A stretch of DNA of 5,240 nt from Nitratifractor sp. (GCA_024762845.1 JANTGQ010000117.1:1-5240); one strand, 5' to 3'; shown: positions 1 to 5,240, counted from the first letter of the stretch. Made by a program: numbers and translations. The notes: a model not told the origin generated them from the sequence alone.

Positions 1-1
1 C

Positions 2-145
2 CTATCTCTATTCTCTGCACTGGTGGCAGCAGCTTCTCTTTCAACGCTGACTGTACCTGTTGCTCTAAGCCTGCTGATGCGAAGATGGAGAGATACTTTC
101 TATAACACAGAACGCATAAAATCAGGAGAAGATAATGGAATATGA
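2..145 (+). CDS. C-terminal end of an integral membrane protein, probably a transporter (5' truncated)
   Basis: An open frame enters from the left edge and runs 47 codons to a TGA at 143-145. The first ~25 visible residues are strongly hydrophobic (LFSALVAAASLSTLTVPVAL), a final transmembrane helix, and are followed by a basic, polar cytoplasmic-looking tail beginning MRRWRDTF. A helix with repeated small residues and a 'STLTVP' turn resembles the last helix of auxin-efflux-carrier (AEC) type permeases, but cation/proton antiporters end similarly, so the family is only a guess. The last four codons overlap the start of the next gene by 11 bases in another frame, which indicates translational coupling and a shared transcript with the MgtC/DUF4010 protein. 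That this is coding is well supported by composition and by the overlap; the function is not established. Confidence 0.7.
   Translation, partial: LSLFSALVAAASLSTLTVPVALSLLMRRWRDTFYNTERIKSGEDNGI
124..128 (+). promoter_or_regulatory. Ribosome binding site for the MgtC/DUF4010 gene
   Basis: AGGAG lies six bases before the ATG at 135 and sits inside the last codons of the upstream transporter gene. It fixes the start even though the two reading frames overlap by 11 bases. Confidence 0.8.
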
Positions 146-1400
146 GATAGTAAAATCACTCTTTATAACGCTAGCTTTAGGGTTTCTTATAGGAATACAA
201 AGAAGACTCAGTAGCTTAGAGGATGATAATAAATACTTTGGAGGGGGCAGAACATTCGCTCTCATAGCCTTATTTGGATACATCTCAGCTTGGATTGGAA
301 CAAAAGTATCATATTTCAGCATCGTCAGCTTTGTGACCTTGGCGTTCCTTATAGCACTTGCATACTATTTTAAAGTTAGCAAAACAGGAAGAACTGGACT
401 CACCACCCAATTGGCAGCTCTAATAACTTTTACTCTGGGTCTTATGGTCTATGAGCATTTGACAAATTATGCAATTTTTGTCGCTGTTCTTACTATAGTG
501 ATACTCGAAATCAAACCAAGGCTGCAAACGCTAGAGAGAAACATCTCTCCTGTTGATGTCCAGGCGGTTACCCTTTTGCTCGTGATGAGCTTTATTGTAC
601 TGCCTATCCTGCCAGATGAGATGCTGGGTCCCTACAATCTCTTTAACCCCTATAAAACGTGGCTTATGGCTGTTATTATTGCATTAATTTCATTTATTGG
701 ATACATTGCTATTAAAACACTGGGGCAAAAGTATGGTATCTTCCTTACGGGAGCTGCCGGTGGTTTTATATCTTCTACTGCGGTTTCTATATCGCTCTCT
801 AAAATGTTCCAAAAACAGTACCATCTTTTAAACAACTACAGCGGAGGTATCGCCATCGCCTCTACCTTTATGTATATAAGAGTACTCTTTGAGACATTTG
901 TAATCAACCCAGACTTGGCACTCCACCTGCTCCCTGCCTATTTAGGGGCAAGCATTAGCGGGCTGCTCCTTAGCTGGTACTTCTTTGCCAAGTCACCCTC
1001 CGCGCATATAGACTTAACCAAAAGCAATATTGCAAAAAATCCACTGCAACTAAGCGAAGCATTAAAGTTTGGCCTACTCTTTGGCATAATCTATGGTGCT
1101 ATCGCTTTTATCCAAAGTAGATATGGTGATATGGGTGTCTATATCGTCTCTTTTATCTCCGGAATCAGCGACGTAGATGCCATTACACTCTCTCTTAGCC
1201 AAATGGCAAACGATGGTAAACTGCTTTTAGATATATCAGCCTATGGCATTATTATTGCATCTGTAACCAACTCTTTTGTAAAACTCGCTATAGTCTTTTG
1301 GCTTGGCGGATTAAGGCTTGGGCTTCGTATCGCTCTCTTTTTTCTTGTAACACTTGGCATTATGGGAGTTGGTTATTTGTGGCAACTCCATATAGGGTAA
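135..1400 (+). CDS. MgtC/SapB family membrane protein with C-terminal DUF4010 domain
   Basis: This is a complete 421-residue polytopic inner-membrane protein. The N-terminal ~130 residues carry the MgtC/SapB signature: a first helix with LGFLIGIQRR (16-24), then a glycine-rich GGGRTFALIALFGY segment (36-49), and further helices near 61-79, 92-106 and 112-126. The remainder matches DUF4010: hydrophobic helices near 143-160, 176-195, 262-284, 309-326 and 395-417, with the conserved small/polar stretches TGAAGGFISSTAVSISLSKM (205-224) and SGISDVDAITLSLSQMA (342-358). MgtC itself modulates ATP synthase and Mg2+/phosphate homeostasis, but MgtC-DUF4010 fusions have no settled function; a transport role is inferred only from topology and the duplicated small-residue motifs. 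The ATG at 135 is supported by AGGAG six bases upstream. It overlaps the upstream transporter stop and converges with the aldo/keto reductase gene, whose stop codon lies 6 bases away. Confidence 0.88.
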   Translation: MEYEIVKSLFITLALGFLIGIQRRLSSLEDDNKYFGGGRTFALIALFGYISAWIGTKVSYFSIVSFVTLAFLIALAYYFKVSKTGRTGLTTQLAALITFTLGLMVYEHLTNYAIFVAVLTIVILEIKPRLQTLERNISPVDVQAVTLLLVMSFIVLPILPDEMLGPYNLFNPYKTWLMAVIIALISFIGYIAIKTLGQKYGIFLTGAAGGFISSTAVSISLSKMFQKQYHLLNNYSGGIAIASTFMYIRVLFETFVINPDLALHLLPAYLGASISGLLLSWYFFAKSPSAHIDLTKSNIAKNPLQLSEALKFGLLFGIIYGAIAFIQSRYGDMGVYIVSFISGISDVDAITLSLSQMANDGKLLLDISAYGIIIASVTNSFVKLAIVFWLGGLRLGLRIALFFLVTLGIMGVGYLWQLHIG

Positions 1401-1406
1401 TTGGCA

Positions 1407-2216
1407 TTAGAGCAATTGTTCTATTGCTGCAATCTCCTCTTTGCTAAGGTCAATTTGCTCAACTTCTAAGTCATCTTGCATATGTTTGAGCGATGTTGTA
1501 CCACTTAAAGGGTGAATGCCTTGCGATTGCAGATAGGCAAAAAATATCTGTGCCGGACTCTTATCTCTCTTTGTGGCGATATCTATTACTCTTTTATCTG
1601 CCAGAACATGTGGGTTTGCCGTCAGGCTCCAAAAACTTTGGTAGACAACTCCCTGCTCTTGCAACCACACCCTCAACGCCTTATCGTAATCGCTTTGCGC
1701 ATAGAACCTATTTTGCACAATTGATGGTGCGAACTCAGCCTCTGCACTAAGACGCTGTAAAACTCTTAGGTCGTAGCAGTTGCTTATGCCAATTGCACCA
1801 ACGCTTCCACTTGCTTTAATCCTCTCCATTGCATGCCACACCTCCATAAGACGCGCAAAAGGAAATAGTGGAGAGTGCAAAATCAATGCATCAATATACT
1901 CTGTTGCAAGGTTTTTTTGTGAGCGCGTAAAAGATTGTTCTACCTGCCGTGCCAAAGGAGCACTCTTATCATAAGGAATACTCTTTGGGTCCTGCCCCTC
2001 CACAGGGGTAAATTTTGTCTGAATATAGAGCTCTTGGCGTGCTACTCCACTTTGTTCAATCCCCTCACCTACCAAATCTTCCCGGTAATGTTTTGGCTGA
2101 CATGCAGTATCAATAGCTCTAAATCCAGCCCGCACAGCTTGCTTTACATACTCTGCAGTCATCTCTTTTTTCCAGGCAGTACCATAAATTACTGCCGACA
2201 TAGTTTGAGTTTTCAT
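1407..2216 (-). CDS. Aldo/keto reductase (NADPH-dependent oxidoreductase)
   Basis: This 269-residue cytoplasmic protein has the AKR (alpha/beta)8-barrel landmarks. The catalytic tetrad can be read as Asp36 (FRAIDTA), Tyr44 (PKHYRED), Lys68 (YIQTKFT) and His114 (LILHSPL). Further family marks are GAIGISNCY (140-148), IVQNRFYAQ (166-174) and the cofactor-binding tail HPLSGTTSLKHM (235-246). Members reduce aldehydes and ketones with NADPH; the substrate here cannot be told. An oddity is the Asp-Tyr spacing: seven residues lie between them instead of the usual four. The 'DTACQPKHY' form is one I associate with a subgroup common in fungi and algae, so it is a subgroup trait rather than damage. Length is within the family range (about 270-320). 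The ATG has AGGAG six bases upstream. It is the last gene of a probable msrA-lipoprotein-AKR operon. Confidence 0.92.
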   Translation of the reverse strand: MKTQTMSAVIYGTAWKKEMTAEYVKQAVRAGFRAIDTACQPKHYREDLVGEGIEQSGVARQELYIQTKFTPVEGQDPKSIPYDKSAPLARQVEQSFTRSQKNLATEYIDALILHSPLFPFARLMEVWHAMERIKASGSVGAIGISNCYDLRVLQRLSAEAEFAPSIVQNRFYAQSDYDKALRVWLQEQGVVYQSFWSLTANPHVLADKRVIDIATKRDKSPAQIFFAYLQSQGIHPLSGTTSLKHMQDDLEVEQIDLSKEEIAAIEQLL

Positions 2217-2222
2217 CTCTAG

Positions 2223-2227
2223 CTCCT
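2223..2227 (-). promoter_or_regulatory. Ribosome binding site for the aldo/keto reductase
   Basis: On the - strand AGGAG stands six bases before the ATG at 2216, in the short gap after the lipoprotein stop. It supports the chosen start. Confidence 0.75.
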
Positions 2228-2245
2228 AATTTTACTACTACTCCG

Positions 2246-2581
2246 CTACTGAAGCGCTTGTATCTGCATTTTATAGGGTTTTGCAATTTTATAGTTACAG
2301 TTGTGGGCTTTACCACTCTTGTCAAAACATACTCTCGCAACCTCTAACGCTCTCTCTTCTCTCTTTTGGGTACTACTCTTTCTCTTGCCTCTCTTTTTAT
2401 TATTACTCTTTAGGCTAACACCCTCTTCTAACTGCTTATCATACTCACTACTCTGACTCACGGTATCTCTTCTAACTTGTGCGTCTCCAATAGGCGTGCT
2501 AACTCTGCTATTTTCTCCATCTACTACACTACAAGATGGCATTAGATGCAGGGCTAATATTAATAGAAAGATTTTAACCAT
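2246..2581 (-). CDS. Small predicted lipoprotein of unknown function
   Basis: This 111-residue protein is not one I recognise. It begins with a short hydrophobic stretch (MVKIFLLILALHLMPSC) that reads as a lipoprotein signal peptide, with Cys17 as the lipidated residue. The lipobox 'LMPSC' is imperfect because Pro and Met occupy positions usually held by small or aliphatic residues. The mature part is polar. It has a Ser/Asp-rich region (18-58), a very basic stretch (about 60-77, rich in Lys and Arg), and a C-terminal segment with two cysteines (Cys85 and Cys95) that could form a disulfide in the periplasm. The start lies two bases after the msrA stop codon, and its ribosome site AGGAAG overlaps the last codons of msrA, so translation is probably coupled. 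Placement between msrA and an aldo/keto reductase suggests an envelope or stress role, but that is inference from position only. Confidence 0.75.
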   Translation of the reverse strand: MVKIFLLILALHLMPSCSVVDGENSRVSTPIGDAQVRRDTVSQSSEYDKQLEEGVSLKSNNKKRGKRKSSTQKREERALEVARVCFDKSGKAHNCNYKIAKPYKMQIQALQ

Positions 2582-2583
2582 TA

Positions 2584-3102
2584 TTACTTCCTATTTTTTA
2601 TCCACTCTTGCGTTTTAACAACTTTTGGTGCAGCCACTGCCATACAGTAGGGTTGGTTTGGATTTTTTCTAAAGTAGTCTTGGTGGTACTCTTCGGCTCT
2701 ATAGTAACACTGTAGTGGTTCTACTTTTGTAACTATTTTTTTACTGTATCTAGGCTGAATTTGTGCAATATACTCTTTTGCAATACGCTCTTGTTCGCTA
2801 TCTAAAGTAATAACTGTAGAGCGATATTGCGACCCATAATCTGCGCCCTGATGGTTAAGAGCCGTTGGGTCGTGTATCTCAAAAAATATCTCTAAAAGCT
2901 CTTGGTAACTGATTTTATTCTCATCAAAGAGTACCTTTACTACCTCAGCATGCCCTGTTGTATCACTGCAGACCTCCCTATAACCTGGGTTCTCCAGATG
3001 CCCGTTGGCATAACCACTCTCTACATCTATAACACCCTCTATAATCTCGAGTGCTGCCTCGATACACCAAAAACAGCCGCCTCCTAATATTGCTTCGCTC
3101 AC
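2584..3102 (-). CDS. msrA: Peptide methionine-(S)-S-oxide reductase MsrA
   Basis: This 172-residue enzyme reduces the S-epimer of methionine sulfoxide in proteins and as free amino acid, repairing oxidative damage with thioredoxin as reductant. The signature GGGCFWCIEAA is at residues 7-17, with catalytic Cys10 followed by Phe-Trp that form the substrate pocket. Further family motifs are SGYANGHLENPGYREVCS (29-46), TTGHAEVV (48-55, with the acidic catalytic helper Glu53), HDPTALNHQGADYGSQYRS (77-95), and YHQDYFRKNP (139-148) followed by resolving Cys153. No MsrB domain is fused, and none is present in the window. The start codon is GTG; it is supported by a strong AAGGAGG five bases upstream and by the usual short distance from the start to GCFWC. 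It heads a probable operon with the lipoprotein and the aldo/keto reductase. Confidence 0.97.
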   Translation of the reverse strand: MSEAILGGGCFWCIEAALEIIEGVIDVESGYANGHLENPGYREVCSDTTGHAEVVKVLFDENKISYQELLEIFFEIHDPTALNHQGADYGSQYRSTVITLDSEQERIAKEYIAQIQPRYSKKIVTKVEPLQCYYRAEEYHQDYFRKNPNQPYCMAVAAPKVVKTQEWIKNRK

Positions 3103-3107
3103 TATTG

Positions 3108-3114
3108 CCTCCTT
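3108..3114 (-). promoter_or_regulatory. Strong ribosome binding site deciding the msrA GTG start
   Basis: On the - strand AAGGAGG lies five bases before the GTG at 3102. It is the strongest Shine-Dalgarno match in the window and decides in favour of the non-ATG start. It lies just after the stop codon of the unexplained open frame ending at 3120. Confidence 0.85.
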
Positions 3115-3123
3115 TTTATTTAT

Positions 3124-3149
3124 TTTAATTCAAACAAGTCCGAATTAAA
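3124..3149. repeat. AT-rich inverted repeat, 8-bp arms, just upstream of msrA
   Basis: TTTAATTC (3124-3131) is repeated as its exact complement GAATTAAA (3142-3149), separated by ten bases. It lies about 22 bases upstream of the msrA start. It could be an operator for msrA, a weak RNA hairpin in the leader, or the edge of the repeat-like block. The arms also encode the end of the unexplained frame, so chance in AT-rich DNA is possible. Confidence 0.4.
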
Positions 3150-3293
3150 CTCTTCAGCAGAGGGCTCTCGCGACTTGTCGCTCTTCAATAGACTTCGTTC
3201 TCTTTCGAGGGCATCTCTAATAACCCTAAATGCTGATAATCTTTCACTATTAGGTGTAAAAACCAATTTTCTATTCTTTAAAGTTTTTATAAC

Positions 3294-3307
3294 GCGCCTA
3301 AAGGCGC
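3294..3307. repeat. Short GC-rich palindrome, 5-bp stem with TAAA/TTTA loop
   Basis: GCGCC-TAAA-GGCGC forms a perfect five-base-pair stem with a four-base loop, in otherwise AT-rich DNA. No T-run follows on either strand, so it is not a standard intrinsic terminator. It lies where the two protein-like - strand frames overlap. Confidence 0.5.
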
Positions 3308-3351
3308 TGCTCCAAATGTTTCTCGTTTAAGCGCACCTCTATTTACGCACT

Positions 3352-3392
3352 GACACTCTTTAGACTCTTCTGCTTTTCCTCAGAATGACGGG
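3352..3392 (-). repeat. GTCATTCTGAG-type dispersed repeat candidate
   Basis: Read on the - strand, this stretch begins CCCGTCATTCTGAGGAAAAG and continues through an AG-rich segment to GAGTGTC. It resembles the 'GTCATTCTGAG...GAAGAATCT' sequences found in many copies between genes in diverse bacteria. Only one copy is in the window, so repetition cannot be shown here; the call rests on recalled similarity. Confidence 0.4.
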
Positions 3393-3418
3393 TGGCTAAT
3401 AAACTTGAATATACTATA

Positions 3419-3997
3419 TCATTTTGACCTTTTGTTTAAAAACCACTCAAAGGCAAAGAGCAGTCCGGGTGTTTTTGGGATAGTTTCGTCAAACATCAGC
3501 TCTTTTGCCTTCTCTAAGGGGATCTCTACTACCTCTATAAGTTCTTCGTCTGCAACTCCACCGCCACAGCTTACTCTGCAACTCTCATCTACCTCGGCAT
3601 AGTAAAGATGCTGTTTTGTGCCTGCAACTCCAACGGCAGTGCTAAAAGAGGTAATCTTCTCTAAATCATCAGCGTCAACTTTAAAACCTGTCTCCTCTAT
3701 AATCTCTTCGGAAGCTATCTGTGCGAGTGTTAAATCTTTATCTAAAATACCTGCACAAAGCTCTAAAGTAACACCATTGGTACTCTTGTCATTTATAAAA
3801 ACAGGCGGACGAAACTGTCGCACACAGACAAAACTGTTGCTGTCGCGATTGTAAATGAGTATCGCAACGCTGTCATCAGCTTTTACAAGCTCCCAGTTGC
3901 GCCGATTTCCGTTTAGGCTAAAAGATACACTGAATGGTTGTACAAATTTACCATTTTGCAGTGGTGAAAGCTCCATATTTTCGACAATAAATTCCAT
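3419..3997 (-). CDS. Nudix hydrolase, NUDT14-like (UDP-sugar/ADP-ribose pyrophosphatase type)
   Basis: This 192-residue cytoplasmic protein is predicted to cleave the pyrophosphate of a nucleoside diphosphate sugar in a Mg2+-dependent reaction. The Nudix box is in ELCAGILDKDLTLAQIASEE followed by IIEETGF; the metal-binding EExG core (IIEETGF) is intact. Two canonical positions differ: the first Glu of the box is Leu, and the Arg before the catalytic Glu is Glu. Several stretches match my memory of the animal UDP-glucose pyrophosphatase NUDT14: DDSVAILIYNRDSNSFVCVR leading into QFRPPVF, GVTLELCAG, the SCGGGVADEELIEVVEIPLE region, and IPKTPGLLFAFEWFL near the end. ADP-ribose is the other common substrate of this clan. 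The ATG at 3997 has AAGGAGAG upstream (AGGAG seven bases away), favouring it over the Met at residue 8. The gene starts 18 bases after the mgtE stop, so the two are probably co-transcribed. Confidence 0.9.
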   Translation of the reverse strand: MEFIVENMELSPLQNGKFVQPFSVSFSLNGNRRNWELVKADDSVAILIYNRDSNSFVCVRQFRPPVFINDKSTNGVTLELCAGILDKDLTLAQIASEEIIEETGFKVDADDLEKITSFSTAVGVAGTKQHLYYAEVDESCRVSCGGGVADEELIEVVEIPLEKAKELMFDETIPKTPGLLFAFEWFLNKRSK

Positions 3998-4002
3998 TTA
4001 AT

Positions 4003-4010
4003 CTCTCCTT
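4003..4010 (-). promoter_or_regulatory. Ribosome binding site for the Nudix hydrolase gene
   Basis: On the - strand AAGGAGAG fills much of the 18-base gap after the mgtE stop and precedes the ATG at 3997. It supports the first Met over the in-frame Met seven residues later. Confidence 0.75.
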
Positions 4011-4015
4011 ATTCT

Positions 4016-5240
4016 CTACAGCAGTATCACTCTCGCAAGTCCCAAGAATGCAAAAAATCCAACAACATCTGTTACTGTTGTCAGCAACACACTACTTGCA
4101 ACTGCCGGGTCGATACCGACACGTCGTAAAAGCAGTGGTATTGTTGCCCCAAACAAGCCTGCAAAAAGCAGGTTAATTACCATAGCTGCTGCAATTACAA
4201 AGCCCAATTTATAGTTATGAAACCAAAAATAGGCAATCACACCCATCACAAATGCAAAAATCAGACCATTGAGCAAAGAGACTGCAATCTCTCGTATTAC
4301 CATACTTTTTGCTTCACTCCAGTTAAGCTCTTCGAGTGCAAGTTGGCGCACCATAACTGTTAAAGTCTGTGTCCCCGCATTTCCACCCATGGAGGCAACA
4401 ATTGGCATTAAAACAGCCAATGCAACAAAAGATTGTATAGTCTGGTCAAAAAGCCCTATCACAAACGATGCCAAAATAGCAGTTACAAGGTTTACACCAA
4501 GCCAGACAGCCCTCTTTTTAGTAATTGTTCCAATCTCTCTATCATCTTCTGTCTCATCATCAACCCCAGCCATCTTATACATCTGCTCGGTAGCTCTATC
4601 TTCGATAAGATCATAAATATCATCAGATGTAATACGTCCAATAAGTTTACCATCATCATCTGTTAGTGGCAATACGGACAAATCGTAGTCTGTAAAGTAC
4701 TTTATTACATCATCAATAGTATCACTCGCTTTTAGGTACTTAACGCGTTTATACTCCTCTTTGAGATGGTCACGATAACTCTTTGCAAAATCAAAGGTAA
4801 TCACATCTTCAAGCGGTATCCAACCAATGAGATAGTTAAACTCATCAACCAAAAAGACGCCGTTTAGGTTATCGAGACCCTCCTCTTTTAGCTTTTTTAA
4901 TCGCTCAATTGACTCTCCAACACTCTCATCTAGCCTAGCGCTAAAGAGCTCTGTCTGCATTAGAGAGCCGGCGTGGTCATCGCTATAGAGCTGCAGCTTT
5001 TTAATATCCTCTACATCTTCCTCATCTAGCTTTGCAAAGACCTCTTGCTCTTTTTGGGAGTCAAGCTCTGCAATATCCTGTAATAAATCTGCCGCATCAT
5101 CACTATCGAGCTCATCAACAGCCTCGACAAGCTTTGCAACAGAAAGCTCCTCGAGTGCATCATCTTTCAGGTGCTCTGGAAGCTCCAAAAGTACCTCACC
5201 AAGGTACTCTTCGGGGAGCCTACGCAAATAGGCTATAAAG
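4016..5240 (-). CDS. mgtE: Magnesium transporter MgtE (5' end outside the window)
   Basis: MgtE is a homodimeric Mg2+ channel of the inner membrane, gated by cytosolic Mg2+ through its soluble domains. Numbered from the codon at 5227, residues 1-85 are the acidic helical N domain (LPEEYLGEVLLELPEHL, DSDDAADLLQDI). DHAGSLMQTE (84-93) opens a pair of CBS domains (about 86-210; LIGWIPLEDV, LIGRITSDDI). A connecting helix follows, then five transmembrane helices near 239-260, 266-280, 313-335, 341-367 and 376-402. Pore motifs are PIVASMGGNAGTQ (275-287) and TTVTDVVGF (383-391), whose Asp387 corresponds to the Mg2+-selecting aspartate. The frame stays open to the right edge (FIAYL before RRLPEE), so the TTG at 5227 is not the start; a few dozen N-terminal residues are missing. 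Known members are about 450 residues. The Nudix gene follows 18 bases downstream. Confidence 0.96.
   Translation of the reverse strand, partial: FIAYLRRLPEEYLGEVLLELPEHLKDDALEELSVAKLVEAVDELDSDDAADLLQDIAELDSQKEQEVFAKLDEEDVEDIKKLQLYSDDHAGSLMQTELFSARLDESVGESIERLKKLKEEGLDNLNGVFLVDEFNYLIGWIPLEDVITFDFAKSYRDHLKEEYKRVKYLKASDTIDDVIKYFTDYDLSVLPLTDDDGKLIGRITSDDIYDLIEDRATEQMYKMAGVDDETEDDREIGTITKKRAVWLGVNLVTAILASFVIGLFDQTIQSFVALAVLMPIVASMGGNAGTQTLTVMVRQLALEELNWSEAKSMVIREIAVSLLNGLIFAFVMGVIAYFWFHNYKLGFVIAAAMVINLLFAGLFGATIPLLLRRVGIDPAVASSVLLTTVTDVVGFFAFLGLARVILL

Larger units (their letters stand above)
3120..3326 (-). pseudogene. Protein-like open frame without a good start codon; decayed small gene or repeat-encoded frame
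   Basis: This frame is open for 68 codons between a TAA at 3327-3329 and a TAA at 3120-3122. The translation is not low-complexity and looks protein-like. It starts near IWSSAFRRVIKTL, continues through KLVFTPNSERLSAFRVIRD and ALERERSLL, and ends EEFNSDLFELK. It has no ATG or GTG; the first possible start is a TTG at 3266, giving a 48-residue product, and no good ribosome site precedes it. A second frame (3287-3379) in another register also reads as protein-like (GALKRETFGAAPLGAL), overlaps it and stops at 3287-3289. This pattern would result from one frameshift in an older, longer gene. Alternatively, the whole block is a dispersed non-coding repeat that happens to stay open. I do not recognise the sequence as a named family. 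The stop lies 17 bases before the msrA start. Confidence 0.35.
3103..3418. other. 316-base interval between the Nudix gene and msrA with no conventional gene
   Basis: This is the only sizeable gap in the window. It contains, from right to left, a GTCATTCTGAG-like segment (3352-3392), two overlapping protein-like open frames in different registers on the - strand (3287-3379 and 3120-3326), a short GC palindrome (3294-3307), an AT-rich inverted repeat (3124-3149), and the msrA ribosome site. No clear terminator for the Nudix gene is visible: no stem here is followed by a T-run on the - strand. A promoter for msrA may lie here, but I could not pick a convincing -10/-35 pair. Confidence 0.6.

Noticed and set aside
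1411..1428. AGCAAT-N6-ATTGCT inverted repeat near the convergent gene ends, as a possible bidirectional terminator
   Set aside because: It lies inside the 3' coding end of the aldo/keto reductase, the stem is only six weak base pairs, and no T-run follows on either strand.
1935..2222. 95-codon + strand open frame opposite the aldo/keto reductase
   Set aside because: It lies fully within the coding region of a well-supported enzyme and its translation resembles no protein.
2119..2340. 73-codon - strand open frame spanning the lipoprotein/aldo-keto reductase junction
   Set aside because: It overlaps both supported genes in another register and would remove their tidy ribosome-site arrangement.
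3159..3218. Pair of similar GAGGGC...CTC segments and the GCGACTTGTCGC palindrome as a possible CRISPR-like or phage attachment repeat
   Set aside because: There are only two imperfect short copies with no regular spacing, no cas genes, no integrase and no tRNA nearby; they also fall in the open protein-like frame.
4269..4616. 115-codon + strand open frame opposite mgtE
   Set aside because: It is antisense to the conserved transmembrane part of mgtE, with Ser/Thr-rich translation typical of a shadow frame and no ribosome site.
5225..5227. TTG at 5227 as the start codon of mgtE
   Set aside because: The frame stays open to the window edge with MgtE-like residues (FIAYL), and known MgtE proteins have a longer N-terminal domain; the gene is cut by the window.

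Overview
The window is an AT-rich, gene-dense bacterial segment. Its gene order, low GC and short intergenic gaps fit a Campylobacterota (Sulfurimonas/Sulfurovum-like) genome. That placement is inferred from overall style and protein flavour, not from a marker gene. All clear genes are ordinary chromosomal housekeeping or accessory functions. I see no rRNA, tRNA, CRISPR array, insertion sequence or phage gene.

Layout. The left edge holds the last 47 codons of a membrane protein on the + strand. It overlaps by 11 bases the start of a complete 421-residue MgtC/SapB-DUF4010 membrane protein (135-1400). Everything else is on the - strand and converges on that gene with only 6 bases between stop codons. 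Read in the direction of transcription (right to left), there is first mgtE (Mg2+ channel/transporter, 5' end cut off by the window). Next, 18 bases downstream, is a Nudix hydrolase of the NUDT14-like UDP-sugar/ADP-ribose pyrophosphatase type. A roughly 316-base stretch without a conventional gene follows. Then comes a tight run: msrA (methionine sulfoxide reductase A), a small predicted lipoprotein, and an aldo/keto reductase.

How the genes may work together. msrA, the lipoprotein and the aldo/keto reductase are separated by 2 and 29 bases and probably form one transcript. A methionine-repair enzyme next to a carbonyl reductase suggests a stress or detoxification operon, but this is inference. 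mgtE and the Nudix gene are probably co-transcribed; Nudix enzymes need Mg2+, though a functional link is only suggestive.

The least explained part is 3103-3418. On the - strand it carries a long open frame with protein-like composition that ends 17 bases before the msrA start, yet has no ATG or GTG start. A second protein-like frame overlaps its upstream part in a different register. A 5-bp-stem palindrome lies at the register change. The far end resembles the GTCATTCTGAG-type repeats scattered in many bacterial genomes. The best reading is a dispersed repeat or decayed small gene inserted between two transcription units. I found no convincing new multi-gene system in the window.
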